From Octadecabacter algicola (GTDB lineage: Bacteria; Pseudomonadota; Alphaproteobacteria; Rhodobacterales; Rhodobacteraceae): a stretch of DNA of 64,000 nucleotides. Position numbers and translations under genes: made by a program. Of the stretch, positions 1 to 8,003 are shown piece after piece. The notes under the pieces were generated by a model, which was not told the DNA's origin, made no database searches, and saw only the letters and a list, made by a program, of their open reading frames with translations. Where the stretch lies: NCBI RefSeq assembly GCF_021532625.1, contig NZ_JAKGAR010000001.1:868001-932000 (forward strand). Direction: 5' to 3'. Position 1 is the first letter of the stretch, and each line of letters opens with the position of its first letter.

Positions 1-1
1 T

Positions 2-670
2 GAAACGGGTCCACAGATCATCGTCAATTGGTCGTCGTCTTTCCCCCAACAGTTGTTGGAGATGGGGCATGCGCGGTTCATCCATATCATCCGTGACCCA
101 CGCGACGTGCTGTTGTCTGGCATGCGTTACCACCGAATTGCGCCGCTGGGGAATGAAAAGTTCCTGCGCGAAAAGCGCGATGAATGGGGCGGAAAGAACT
201 ATCAGGACCATCTGAACGCCCTGCCCGACGATCATGCGCGTTTGATGTTCGAGATGGAAAACAAACACGACAAAACCGTGCAGGAAATGCTCAATTGGCC
301 GTATGAATATGGGGTGCCAAACGACCGTGTGGCCGACATCAAGTACGAAGACCTGATTGAGGACACAGACTGCGCCATCTTCCGTGGAATGCTTGAAGAG
401 TGCGACATTGACGGCATCGACATCGACAAAGCCGTCCAAAGCTATTGGGATCGGTCCTTGTTTGGTGGTTTGGCCATGAAAGATGATCGCGAAGATCGTG
501 TCGCGCTACATGTTTCTTCTGGCAAGAAGGCACAGTGGGTTACCAAACTACCACGCGAGATCGCCGAACCTTATGCGGAGCGCTACGCCGATGCACTTAA
601 GACGCTTGGCTATGCGGAAAACTCTGACTGGGTAAAAGACTGCTTGCCCGCAAAAGAAATCGCGGCCTAA
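2..670 (+). CDS. Sulfotransferase family protein (5' truncated by window edge)
   Basis: The reading frame is open to the left edge, so the N-terminus is missing and the TTG at 53 is only the first in-window start. The visible part contains IIRDPRDVLLSGMRYH, which matches the 3'-phosphate-binding Arg/Asp/Pro element of PAPS-dependent sulfotransferases. The C-terminal half has a GKKAQW segment typical of the PAPS-binding end of cytosolic sulfotransferase folds. The family transfers sulfate from PAPS to hydroxyl or amino groups. The acceptor cannot be told, although the convergent ATP-grasp neighbour fits cell-surface polysaccharide modification. The PAPS P-loop would lie outside the window. The sulfotransferase call is fairly secure; the role is inference. 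Confidence 0.75.
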   Translation, partial: ETGPQIIVNWSSSFPQQLLEMGHARFIHIIRDPRDVLLSGMRYHRIAPLGNEKFLREKRDEWGGKNYQDHLNALPDDHARLMFEMENKHDKTVQEMLNWPYEYGVPNDRVADIKYEDLIEDTDCAIFRGMLEECDIDGIDIDKAVQSYWDRSLFGGLAMKDDREDRVALHVSSGKKAQWVTKLPREIAEPYAERYADALKTLGYAENSDWVKDCLPAKEIAA

Positions 671-687
671 GGCCGCGATCCTTTTTT
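659..687 (+). terminator. Rho-independent terminator of the sulfotransferase gene
   Basis: A 9-bp perfect GC-rich stem (659-667 with 671-679) encloses a three-base loop and is followed by C then six T (682-687). The loop is exactly the TAA stop codon of the sulfotransferase gene, so the coding end and the terminator stem overlap. Confidence 0.85.
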
Positions 688-713
688 ACTTGTCCGCTGC
701 TAGGCGCGTGGTT

Positions 714-1745
714 CTAGGTGATCCGCGTGACTTCTGGCATCTTTCTGTCCCAGAATGAACACAGGTACTCGTCCAGCTCGGGCGATTGAACCGCGCGACG
801 GCCCGCGTTTGGCAGGAAGGTCAATTCGCCCAGAATGAGTGATTTGTTCTGAACATAAAGATCAACGCGGCAGTATTGGAACGGCGATCCAAGCTGGATC
901 GCGGCGGCCTGTGCAGCCTCGGTCATCTCTGGCAACGGCACCTCGTGCAGGTTTTCGCGCAGAAATTCATGAGGCATATAGTTCAGCTTTTCATCATAAA
1001 CGGGATTATGACGATCCTCGGTGCCAAGGCCCACGTCCAACTGCAACAATGCCGAACGCCCATTGATGATGTGAAACCGGAAATCTTGTAGCGGGCCATC
1101 ATCTGGATTGGATGTCAGACTTTTCTCAAGGAATACTTTGCGGTCGATAAATCGATACCACCACTGGCACGAATTTTCACCGTATGATGTGCCAAGCCAG
1201 CGGTCTGCCTCACTGCGGATATGGGCCATTTCGTCATCAGAGCACGGAATAGTAACCTTGATATTGTAGGCGCTGCCGTGGTTGGCCTTAAAGTAATAGA
1301 CACCTGGCGTGATGCCATCAAAATTGACCTCATCGCCACTGTCCCAAGTCTGTACAACTTCAGCGGTGCTGACCTGATCGGTCAGTGTCTGAGGAATAAA
1401 CTTTCCAACATGGAGCTTATCTGCGGGCTGGACCTTGGGCATTGGCATGGTGATCGCGTGCAGAATGTTCATCGCGGCAAAGGATTTCGGTGTGTAGAAA
1501 TCCGGCCATTCCTTGATGCTGTTGCAATAGCCGCCAATCCCGCGGCGGGCGGTCTGGCGAAACTGTTTTGTGTTCAGGATACTTTGCGCCGTCATGTAGT
1601 CACGCCCGTCTTTGACGTTCGTGGTTTCGGCGAGGTTCTCGTCATTCCACTTCACAAAATCCGTAACGTACTCAGGGATGTAGCGCGGTCCTACCTTTGA
1701 GATAGGTCGGTTGTAATAGTGGTATTGTTCAAAGAACTGTCGCAT
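714..1745 (-). CDS. TupA-like ATP-grasp family protein
   Basis: About 343 aa. The sequence has features of the TupA-like ATP-grasp family of polysaccharide biosynthesis clusters: KANHGSAYN near the middle, a basic stretch FIDRKVFLEKSL, DFRFHIINGR, and a C-terminal DLYVQNKSLILGELTFLPNAG that resembles the metal-binding Asp/Glu/Asn end of ATP-grasp enzymes. Such enzymes form amide or ester bonds with acyl-phosphate intermediates. The frame stays open back to 2126, but that part overlaps soxG and looks like antisense noise. I therefore start at the ATG at 1745, which has a purine-rich AAAGG upstream. A start between 1745 and 1866 is possible. It is convergent with the sulfotransferase, and both may modify surface glycans. 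Confidence 0.65.
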   Translation of the reverse strand: MRQFFEQYHYYNRPISKVGPRYIPEYVTDFVKWNDENLAETTNVKDGRDYMTAQSILNTKQFRQTARRGIGGYCNSIKEWPDFYTPKSFAAMNILHAITMPMPKVQPADKLHVGKFIPQTLTDQVSTAEVVQTWDSGDEVNFDGITPGVYYFKANHGSAYNIKVTIPCSDDEMAHIRSEADRWLGTSYGENSCQWWYRFIDRKVFLEKSLTSNPDDGPLQDFRFHIINGRSALLQLDVGLGTEDRHNPVYDEKLNYMPHEFLRENLHEVPLPEMTEAAQAAAIQLGSPFQYCRVDLYVQNKSLILGELTFLPNAGRRAVQSPELDEYLCSFWDRKMPEVTRIT

Positions 1746-1866
1746 TTCGTTCCAACCTTTATCGTCGCACTCGTTACTGGGTATTTCTAGCGCAAGGGAT
1801 AGCGCAAGATTGGGACCATTTTGGCAACCAATCTCAGTTTTGAACCCAATATTGTCTCTGACTTGT

Positions 1867-2391
1867 TTACAGTGCGCCTGTCTTTCTGGCCAGTGCTGAG
1901 CGTTGCAAAACGCCTTCTGCGTAATCAGCAACCGAGCGGAAACAAACCAAATCAAATCCTGTGTCATGTCTCCAGAACGCTGCGGCCACCTGCGCCAGCC
2001 GTGTGCGTCGAAAACCCCCGATTGCAAAACTGTCTTTGTGCAGATCGACGGGACACAGGCGCGCCAAAACTTCGTTTGCGTCTGGTCCTGTGATACTGAA
2101 CACCGCACGGGCGTCTGACACATCAACTGTCAGGTAGTGCGTATCGCCCATGTCGGAGGCGATGTTATCCACGGTAGATGCGACATCCTCGTAAGGTACC
2201 ATCAACAACAACTCGTCTGGGGACATCCACGCGACGCCCTTATGGCCATCGCCCGCAATCCGACCCGGCTTGGGGACGGCATGACCTGTTGCGGCCTTTA
2301 CGGCCCGTTTAAGTTTTGACGAGGTAAAATCACCGCGCAGTGTGATCATTCCGCGCGCCGGTGCGCGGTCAACTGTTGCCAGATCAGACAT
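1867..2391 (-). CDS. soxG: Sarcosine oxidase subunit gamma
   Basis: 174 aa from the ATG at 2391. It is the small subunit of heterotetrameric sarcosine oxidase, which oxidises sarcosine to glycine with tetrahydrofolate as one-carbon acceptor and FAD, FMN and NAD as cofactors. The protein has the GcvT-related pattern of the family: LTVDVSDARAVFSITGPDA and DLHKDSFAIGGFRRTRLAQV. The start overlaps the soxA stop by 8 bp, which indicates translational coupling at the end of a soxB-soxD-soxA-soxG operon. The longer frame to 2427 would run further into soxA and is unlikely. Confidence 0.92.
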   Translation of the reverse strand: MSDLATVDRAPARGMITLRGDFTSSKLKRAVKAATGHAVPKPGRIAGDGHKGVAWMSPDELLLMVPYEDVASTVDNIASDMGDTHYLTVDVSDARAVFSITGPDANEVLARLCPVDLHKDSFAIGGFRRTRLAQVAAAFWRHDTGFDLVCFRSVADYAEGVLQRSALARKTGAL

Positions 2392-5300
2392 TCTGTTTTT
2401 CCCCTGCTGGGTCATAGAAAACCGCATTCACAATCTTGGCCTGAACTTCCGTGCCATCGGTTTTGGGGAAGGTAATCACTTCACCCATTCGATCCGGTCC
2501 GTTGTGCACAAGGCCCATGGCGATCCCGCGTTCCAGATTTGCGCTGTAATAGGTGGATGTGATGCGCCCTTGAACATTGCGCTGCCCATTAGCGTTTGTC
2601 CCATCAGCGACCGCATAGGCCCCATCAGGGATCACGGACCCGTCCGTGCTTTCAAGCCCGACCAGTTTCCAGCGGTTCGGGTCAACCATATGGCTGCGCA
2701 ACTGGCCACGTTTGCCCAAGAAGTCCTCTTTCTTTTTGGAAATGGCCCAGTTCAACCCGAGGTCTTGCGGGATCACGGTGCCGTCGGTCTCGTCACCAAT
2801 CATGATGAACCCCTTTTCCGCTCGCAACACATGGAGCGCTTCGGTCCCGTATGGCATCACACCAAATTCCTGACCCGCCTCAAACAGCGCATCCCAGAAC
2901 GCCTGCCCCTCACTGGCTTTAACAGCAATTTCGTAAGACAGCTCGCCCGAGAACGAGATCCGATAAGCGCGGCAATCAAACCCGCCAATCGTACCATCTG
3001 CCCACTGCATGAACGGCAAAGCATCTGCACTGACATCCATGCCGCCCAGTTTTTCTAGAACTTTGCGGGCATTGGGTCCAACAACCGCGATTTGAGCGTA
3101 TTGTTCGGTGACATTGGCAACGTAGACGTCCCAATCCCACCATTCGGTCTGCAACCATTCTTCCATGTGCGCGTGAACGCTATCTGCCCCGCCCGTTGTG
3201 GTGTGGCACAGCCATCTATCATCGCTGATCCGTGCGACCACGCCATCATCGCTCAGGAACCCTTGTTCGGTGCACATCAGCCCGTATCGACATTTGCCGA
3301 CAGGCAGCGTCGACATCATGTTTGTGTACATCATATCGAGGAACTTGCCCGCGTCCGGCCCACTGACGACCAGCTTACCCAATGTAGAAGCATCTAGCAG
3401 GCCAAGGTTCTCGCGAGTATTTTTAACCTCACGGTTTACGGCATCCTCAATGCTCTCTCCGAGCTTCTGATAGGTATAAGCACGTCGCCACTGGCCCACA
3501 GGTTCCCAATAGGCACCATTGGCATCCGACCAGTCATGGATCGGAGTTTTACGCAGCGGTTGGAACAAATCGCCACTGGCTTCGCCGCCGATCGATCCCA
3601 TCGAAATCGGCGTATAAGGCGGGCGGAATGTTGTTGTTCCGGTCGCGGGAATGGGTTGACCCAAAGCATCAGAAAGAACGGCCAAGCCATTAATATTACT
3701 AAGTTTACCTTGATCGGTCGCCATACCCAACGTGGTATAACGCTTGGTGTGCTCAACGCTTTCGTAACCTTCTTGCGCGGCCAATTGTACGTCGCTGACC
3801 TTTACATCGTTTTGATAATCCAACCACATCTTGCTGCGCAACTTATAGCTCGCGCCTTGTGGCATCATCCAAACCGGCGCCATTGGGGCTTCAACTGCGG
3901 CGTCCCCGACCGGTGCAGCGCCCGCGCGGCGTTTGTGGCCCGCAGCGGCAGCCGCGTCGACACCTGCCATATGGCCATTGGCCACGCAGTCGCGTGTCGT
4001 CATCTCGCCATGCGCGATGCCAGCCGTGCTGACAAACCCTTTGCCGTCTGCCCCCAAAGGTGGACGTTCCGGATCGGGGCGGAAATGGCTTTGCGCCTCG
4101 TCCCAGATCAGTTTGCCGCCACAGTGGGACCACAAGTGCACAACAGGGGACCAACCGCCCGACATTGCAACGGCCTCGCATTCGATTTCCTCAAGCACAG
4201 TGCCCTCACCGGCTTGCGAACAAATGCTCACGCCTTCGACCCGCTTACCGCCCTTCACGGAGGCAATACCTTTACCAAACAGCACACGAATACCAAGGCT
4301 TTGCGCCTTATCGGCTAAAGGCCCCGCCGCATCACGCGCGTCAACAATCGCAGGAACAGTCAATCCAGCCCGAACGCAAGCAATCGCAGTACGGTATGCG
4401 TCGTCGTTGTTGGTGACGACAACTGTGCGATCCCCAACAGATGCGCCGTAGTTCACTACGTAATCACGCAGCGCGCTGGCCAGCATTACACCAGGCACGT
4501 CATTTCCGGCCATGCTCAGCGGGCGTTCGATTGCGCCCGTTGCTGTAACGATCTGCTTGGCACGGACGCGCCAGAGACGATGTCTTGGGCCGGATTTATC
4601 GGCTGTGTGGTCCGTCAGACGCTCATAGGCCAAGGCATAGCCGTGGTCGTAAACCCCTGCCCCCATACAACGTGACACGCAGGTAACATTATTCATGTCT
4701 TCAAGCGCTTGCAGGGCATTCTTCACCCACTCACCCGCATCAAGACCATCAATCTCAGCGCCATCCACAGGCGCACGACCACCCCAATGAGACGTCTGTT
4801 CAACCAATAAGACCCGCGCGCCAGCACGGCCCGCCGCCAGCGCCGCTGACAAACCTGCCACACCGCCACCAACAACCATCACGTCCGCATGAGCGTAGAA
4901 ATGCTCGTACGTATCCGCGTCACGCTCTTTAGGGGCTTTGCCAAGACCCGCTGCACGGCGAATGATCGGTTCATAGATGTGTTTCCATAGCGGGCGCGGA
5001 TGAATGAACATCTTGTAGTAAAAACCCGCAGGCATGAACCGCCCCAGCTTGGCGTTCACAGCGCCCACATCAAATTCCAAGGACGGCCAGTGGTTCTGGG
5101 ACGTTGCCGTTAGCCCGTCAAACAGTTCTTGGGTTGTGACGCGCTGGTTTGGTTCAAACCGTCCATCGCTGCCCAGATTGACCAAAGCATTGGGTTCTTC
5201 GGCACCACTGGCGACAATCCCACGCGGACGGTGATATTTGAAAGACCGCCCAACCATCACTTGATCGTTCGCCAATAGCGCGGAGGCCAAGGTGTCCCCT

Positions 5301-5392
5301 TCGAACCCGTGCATCTGCTTGCCGTTGAACTGGAACGCAATCTTTTTGGAGCGGTCAATCAGCCGCCCTTCTCTGGCCAGACGTGTGCTCAT
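2384..5392 (-). CDS. soxA: Sarcosine oxidase subunit alpha
   Basis: 1002 aa, the usual length for SoxA. The N-terminal FNGKQMHGFEGDTLASALL segment is the ferredoxin-like domain. A Rossmann motif GGGVAGLSAALAAG lies around residue 175 and begins the NAD-binding flavoprotein part. The C-terminal third is a GcvT-like folate-binding domain, with LGLLDASTLGKLVVSGPDAG and a later YGTEALHVLRAEKGF. The start is the ATG at 5392, which forms an ATGA overlap with the soxD stop; a start at 5407 is less likely. It catalyses oxidative demethylation of sarcosine together with SoxB, SoxD and SoxG. In roseobacters this serves the catabolism of glycine betaine and related osmolytes. Confidence 0.96.
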   Translation of the reverse strand: MSTRLAREGRLIDRSKKIAFQFNGKQMHGFEGDTLASALLANDQVMVGRSFKYHRPRGIVASGAEEPNALVNLGSDGRFEPNQRVTTQELFDGLTATSQNHWPSLEFDVGAVNAKLGRFMPAGFYYKMFIHPRPLWKHIYEPIIRRAAGLGKAPKERDADTYEHFYAHADVMVVGGGVAGLSAALAAGRAGARVLLVEQTSHWGGRAPVDGAEIDGLDAGEWVKNALQALEDMNNVTCVSRCMGAGVYDHGYALAYERLTDHTADKSGPRHRLWRVRAKQIVTATGAIERPLSMAGNDVPGVMLASALRDYVVNYGASVGDRTVVVTNNDDAYRTAIACVRAGLTVPAIVDARDAAGPLADKAQSLGIRVLFGKGIASVKGGKRVEGVSICSQAGEGTVLEEIECEAVAMSGGWSPVVHLWSHCGGKLIWDEAQSHFRPDPERPPLGADGKGFVSTAGIAHGEMTTRDCVANGHMAGVDAAAAAGHKRRAGAAPVGDAAVEAPMAPVWMMPQGASYKLRSKMWLDYQNDVKVSDVQLAAQEGYESVEHTKRYTTLGMATDQGKLSNINGLAVLSDALGQPIPATGTTTFRPPYTPISMGSIGGEASGDLFQPLRKTPIHDWSDANGAYWEPVGQWRRAYTYQKLGESIEDAVNREVKNTRENLGLLDASTLGKLVVSGPDAGKFLDMMYTNMMSTLPVGKCRYGLMCTEQGFLSDDGVVARISDDRWLCHTTTGGADSVHAHMEEWLQTEWWDWDVYVANVTEQYAQIAVVGPNARKVLEKLGGMDVSADALPFMQWADGTIGGFDCRAYRISFSGELSYEIAVKASEGQAFWDALFEAGQEFGVMPYGTEALHVLRAEKGFIMIGDETDGTVIPQDLGLNWAISKKKEDFLGKRGQLRSHMVDPNRWKLVGLESTDGSVIPDGAYAVADGTNANGQRNVQGRITSTYYSANLERGIAMGLVHNGPDRMGEVITFPKTDGTEVQAKIVNAVFYDPAGEKQNV

Positions 5393-5718
5393 GAGAAATT
5401 CCTCCAAGACCAGCCCGGTCGTTTATCTTTGATCCGTTCAATGATGTATTTTGGTGGTGCAAGGGTTTGTGCGGGATAAGTGCCAAACACCTCAAGCGTC
5501 ATGGTGCAGCGCGCCGCGTGAAACCACTTGCCGCAGCCCGCCGAATGACGCCAGCGTTCCAGATGCACCCCCTTGGGGTTTTCACGCACAAACAAATAGC
5601 CCTCGAAATCTTCTTCTGAACTGTCTGGGCCAAAGCGTTTCAGGTGCGCTTCTCCGCCTGCGTGCAGTTCAGTTTCATCGGCTTGGACGCCGCAATATGG
5701 GCATTCTAGGATCAGCAT
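5389..5718 (-). CDS. soxD: Sarcosine oxidase subunit delta
   Basis: 109 aa. SoxD is the zinc-binding small subunit of heterotetrameric sarcosine oxidase. CPYCGV at residues 6-11 gives the CxxC half of the zinc site, and H73/C76 (GKWFHAARC) are plausible remaining ligands. The ERWRHSAGCGKWFHAAR block is highly typical of the family. The stop overlaps the soxA ATG in an ATGA tetranucleotide. An upstream AAGG is a modest ribosome-binding site. It lies downstream of soxB but is separated from it by about 870 bp holding small membrane-protein genes, so it may have its own promoter. Confidence 0.94.
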   Translation of the reverse strand: MLILECPYCGVQADETELHAGGEAHLKRFGPDSSEEDFEGYLFVRENPKGVHLERWRHSAGCGKWFHAARCTMTLEVFGTYPAQTLAPPKYIIERIKDKRPGWSWRNFS

Positions 5719-5829
5719 GGGGAAACCTTCGACGCGAAGGCAACGCCCCCACGATTGATGTTGAGGGTACGCAAGACGAAGGGCGCAGCCACATGGGCGC
5801 GCCCTCGGTTCATGAGTGGTGGTTGGATG

Positions 5830-6030
5830 TTACTCGCTTGGGACTGTCGGAACAGGTTCATCTGCAACGGGGATCGGTGCCGCAGAGCCGCCGAAGACGG
5901 CGTAAAGAACGCTAAGCAAGATGACAGCGCCGACAAGCATAAAGCCAAGCCCGCCCATGCCGGACCCTTCTTTGATCGGGACACGGTGCGTGCGGTCAGG
6001 CGCCGGTTTGGAAAAATCGTAGTCAGCCAT
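5830..6030 (-). CDS. Small single-pass membrane protein between soxB and soxD
   Basis: 66 aa from the ATG at 6030, which is preceded at the right distance by a perfect AGGAGG ribosome-binding site; this decides the start against the longer frame to 6183. Residues 1-24 are polar (DFSKPAPDRTHRVPIKEG). A GxGGLG turn leads into a hydrophobic segment (about 27-46, FMLVGAVILLSVLYAVFGG), and a short Pro-rich tail rich in acidic residues follows. I do not recognise the family. Its orientation and place inside the sox cluster suggest co-expression with sarcosine oxidase genes, but nothing in the sequence ties it to that enzyme. Confidence 0.65.
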   Translation of the reverse strand: MADYDFSKPAPDRTHRVPIKEGSGMGGLGFMLVGAVILLSVLYAVFGGSAAPIPVADEPVPTVPSE

Positions 6031-6173
6031 TTCAAGTCCTCCTGTTTGGGAGAGGACAGCATGGCGGGATTTTGGAAGCTTGGAATATGAGCGGAAAACG
6101 CCGGAACGTTTGGGCGAGAGGTGGCCGGAAGCGCTGCCTTGAATGGGCCAAAGTCTGCCACTACCTTTATAGG

Positions 6174-6380
6174 ATGACAGCAAATCAAATCATGATCCCG
6201 CTTGCTGGCCTTTTTTTGGTCGCTTGGTTTTTCTATCTTTTTGTAAGATCCCGCCAGCTTGCTCGACGAAAGGCTCTGAACGCCCAGCGCGAGCACCGCG
6301 CCAATGCGCCTGATACTGGGCACGATCGCGCTGCGATTGTTCGCAGCATCATGGAAGGTTATGCAGGGAGCGACAGGTAA
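6174..6380 (+). CDS. Possible small membrane protein, antisense to the sox operon
   Basis: 68 aa from the ATG at 6174. It has one N-terminal hydrophobic helix (about residues 6-24, MIPLAGLFLVAWFFYLFV) followed by a strongly basic segment RSRQLARRKALNAQREHR and a short tail. The positive-inside layout and codon use make a real gene plausible, but the upstream ATAGG is a weak ribosome-binding site and I recognise no family. It diverges from the 66-aa membrane protein gene, leaving about 140 bp in between that could carry both promoters. Confidence 0.4.
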   Translation: MTANQIMIPLAGLFLVAWFFYLFVRSRQLARRKALNAQREHRANAPDTGHDRAAIVRSIMEGYAGSDR

Positions 6381-6589
6381 GCTTTGATTCACACGATGAT
6401 ACTGCTTTGTATTGTTACGGTAATGGCGATACTCATAATTTTGATTTGCAACTGGCAATCTCACGAGGTCGCGTTTCCAAACGACCGCTTCAAAGGCTGC
6501 GCACTTATTCGGTTCGTTAAGTATGTTGTTACGAGACTCGCAACCTTGGTTATGCATCTTTTCTATTAACTGCCCACAAGTACGGCCCA

Positions 6590-7834
6590 TCAGTGCGCCA
6601 CCCCCGCCGCCACTGACTCGTCGATAAACTTCCCTTCCCTGAACCGGAACATGGAAAACTCATCCGTCAGCGGTGACGCGCCTTTGGCCATCAGTTCGGC
6701 CATTGCGAAGCCTGACCCCGGAATAGCTTTGAACCCGCCGGTTCCCCAGCCACAATTAACAAACACACCCTCAACAGGTGTTTTGGACAGGATCGGAGAG
6801 CGGTCCCCAGTCACATCTACGATCCCGCCCCACTGGCGCAGCATCTTTAGGCGGCTCAGGATCGGGAAGGTTTCGTTCAGCGCGCGCACGGTTTCCTCGA
6901 CGTGGTGGAATGATCCGCGTTGGGTGTAGTTGTTAAACCCGTCGGTGCCGCCGCCGATCACCATCTCGCCCTTATCAGACTGGGACAGATAGCCGTGCAC
7001 TGTGTTCGCCATCACAACGATGTCCATGCAAGGTTTAATCGGTTCTGACACAAGCGCCTGCAACGCGACGCTTTCCATTGGCAAACGGAACCCAGCCATT
7101 TCAGCCAGATGGGACGCATGACCAGCTACGACCATACCAAGCTTATCGCAATCAATCGCGCCCTTAGTGGTATCGACACCAACGACCTTGCCGCCCTCGG
7201 ATCGTACGCCCGTGACCTCACACTGCTGGATGATGTCCATGCCCATGTCGCTACACGCCCGCGCATAGCCCCATGCCACAGCATCGTGACGCGCCGTGCC
7301 GCCGCGCGCCTGCCACAGGCCACCTAAGACAGGATAACGTGGCCCTTCGATATTCATGATCGGGCAGAGTTCTTTGACCCGCTTTGGAGTGATCCATTCG
7401 GTGGTCACACCTTGCAACGCATTGGCGTGGGCCGTGCGTTGATAGCCGCGGACCTCGTGGTGGGTTTGGGCCAGCATGATTACGCCACGCGGGCTGAACA
7501 TGACGTTGTAGTTCAAATCCTGCGACATGGTTTCATAAAGGCTGCGGGACTTCTCATAGATCGCAGCAGACGGGTCTTGCAGGTAGTTTGACCGAATAAT
7601 GGTCGTGTTGCGGCCCGTGTTGCCGCCGCCAAGCCACCCTTTTTCTATGATCGCCACATTGGTGATGCCGTAATGTTTGCCAAGGTGCCACGCAGTCGCC
7701 AGCCCGTGGCCGCCTGCGCCAACGATAATTACATCGTATTTCTTTTTTGGTGTCGGGTTGCGCCAATGACGTTCCCAGCCGCTGTGATAGCGTGCGGCCT
7801 CTCGTGCGATGGCAAAAGCTGAAAAACGGCGCAT
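6590..7834 (-). CDS. soxB: Sarcosine oxidase subunit beta
   Basis: 414 aa, full length for SoxB of heterotetrameric sarcosine oxidase. An FAD-binding DAO-type Rossmann motif VIIVGAGGHGLATAWHL starts near residue 35. This is followed by EKGWLGGGNTGRNTTIIRSNY, the family's flavin-attachment region. The C-terminal part has WGGIVDVTGDRSPIL and NCGWGTGGFKAIPGSG, typical of DAO-family oxidases. SoxB carries the sarcosine-oxidising FAD and the interface FMN. It is the first gene of the minus-strand sox group and diverges from ccmI across about 170 bp. Confidence 0.96.
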   Translation of the reverse strand: MRRFSAFAIAREAARYHSGWERHWRNPTPKKKYDVIIVGAGGHGLATAWHLGKHYGITNVAIIEKGWLGGGNTGRNTTIIRSNYLQDPSAAIYEKSRSLYETMSQDLNYNVMFSPRGVIMLAQTHHEVRGYQRTAHANALQGVTTEWITPKRVKELCPIMNIEGPRYPVLGGLWQARGGTARHDAVAWGYARACSDMGMDIIQQCEVTGVRSEGGKVVGVDTTKGAIDCDKLGMVVAGHASHLAEMAGFRLPMESVALQALVSEPIKPCMDIVVMANTVHGYLSQSDKGEMVIGGGTDGFNNYTQRGSFHHVEETVRALNETFPILSRLKMLRQWGGIVDVTGDRSPILSKTPVEGVFVNCGWGTGGFKAIPGSGFAMAELMAKGASPLTDEFSMFRFREGKFIDESVAAGVAH

Positions 7835-7880
7835 GGCTGATCCCCGATCCCTTAGGTGCTGACTTTGGTTTTGGGCCTTT

Positions 7881-7959
7881 TGTCGAAAAATAGGATACTC
7901 AGCGCGGCATTTAAACGCGTTTTTCCGACACGCGGCGCAAACGTCGCATCTAAAGATGC
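7881..7959. promoter_or_regulatory. Palindromic elements in the soxB/ccmI divergent promoter region
   Basis: Two symmetric elements lie between the divergent genes. One is an imperfect inverted repeat, TGTCGAAAAA (7881-7890) facing TTTTTCCGACA (7920-7930). The other is a perfect 14-bp palindrome GCATCTAAAGATGC (7946-7959). Either could be an operator for soxB or ccmI; no binding factor can be named from the sequence. Confidence 0.35.
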
Positions 7960-8003
7960 AGTTGGTGCTTTTGCGGCGGCGAATTAATCATTACATCGGT
8001 GCT

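Noticed and set aside
1746-2126. N-terminal extension of the ATP-grasp frame into soxG
   Set aside because: The extension is antisense-independent but out of frame with the real soxG gene and its residues do not look like the family; the ATG at 1745 is preferred.
6384-6569. 61-codon plus-strand frame with a hydrophobic N-terminus
   Set aside because: TTG start with no ribosome-binding site, placed just after another small frame; AT-rich composition alone explains the hydrophobic translation.
5712-6590. 292-codon open frame on the minus strand across the soxB-soxD gap
   Set aside because: Composition is unlike a protein-coding gene, no good ribosome-binding site precedes it, and it would cover the 66-aa gene that has a perfect AGGAGG site.
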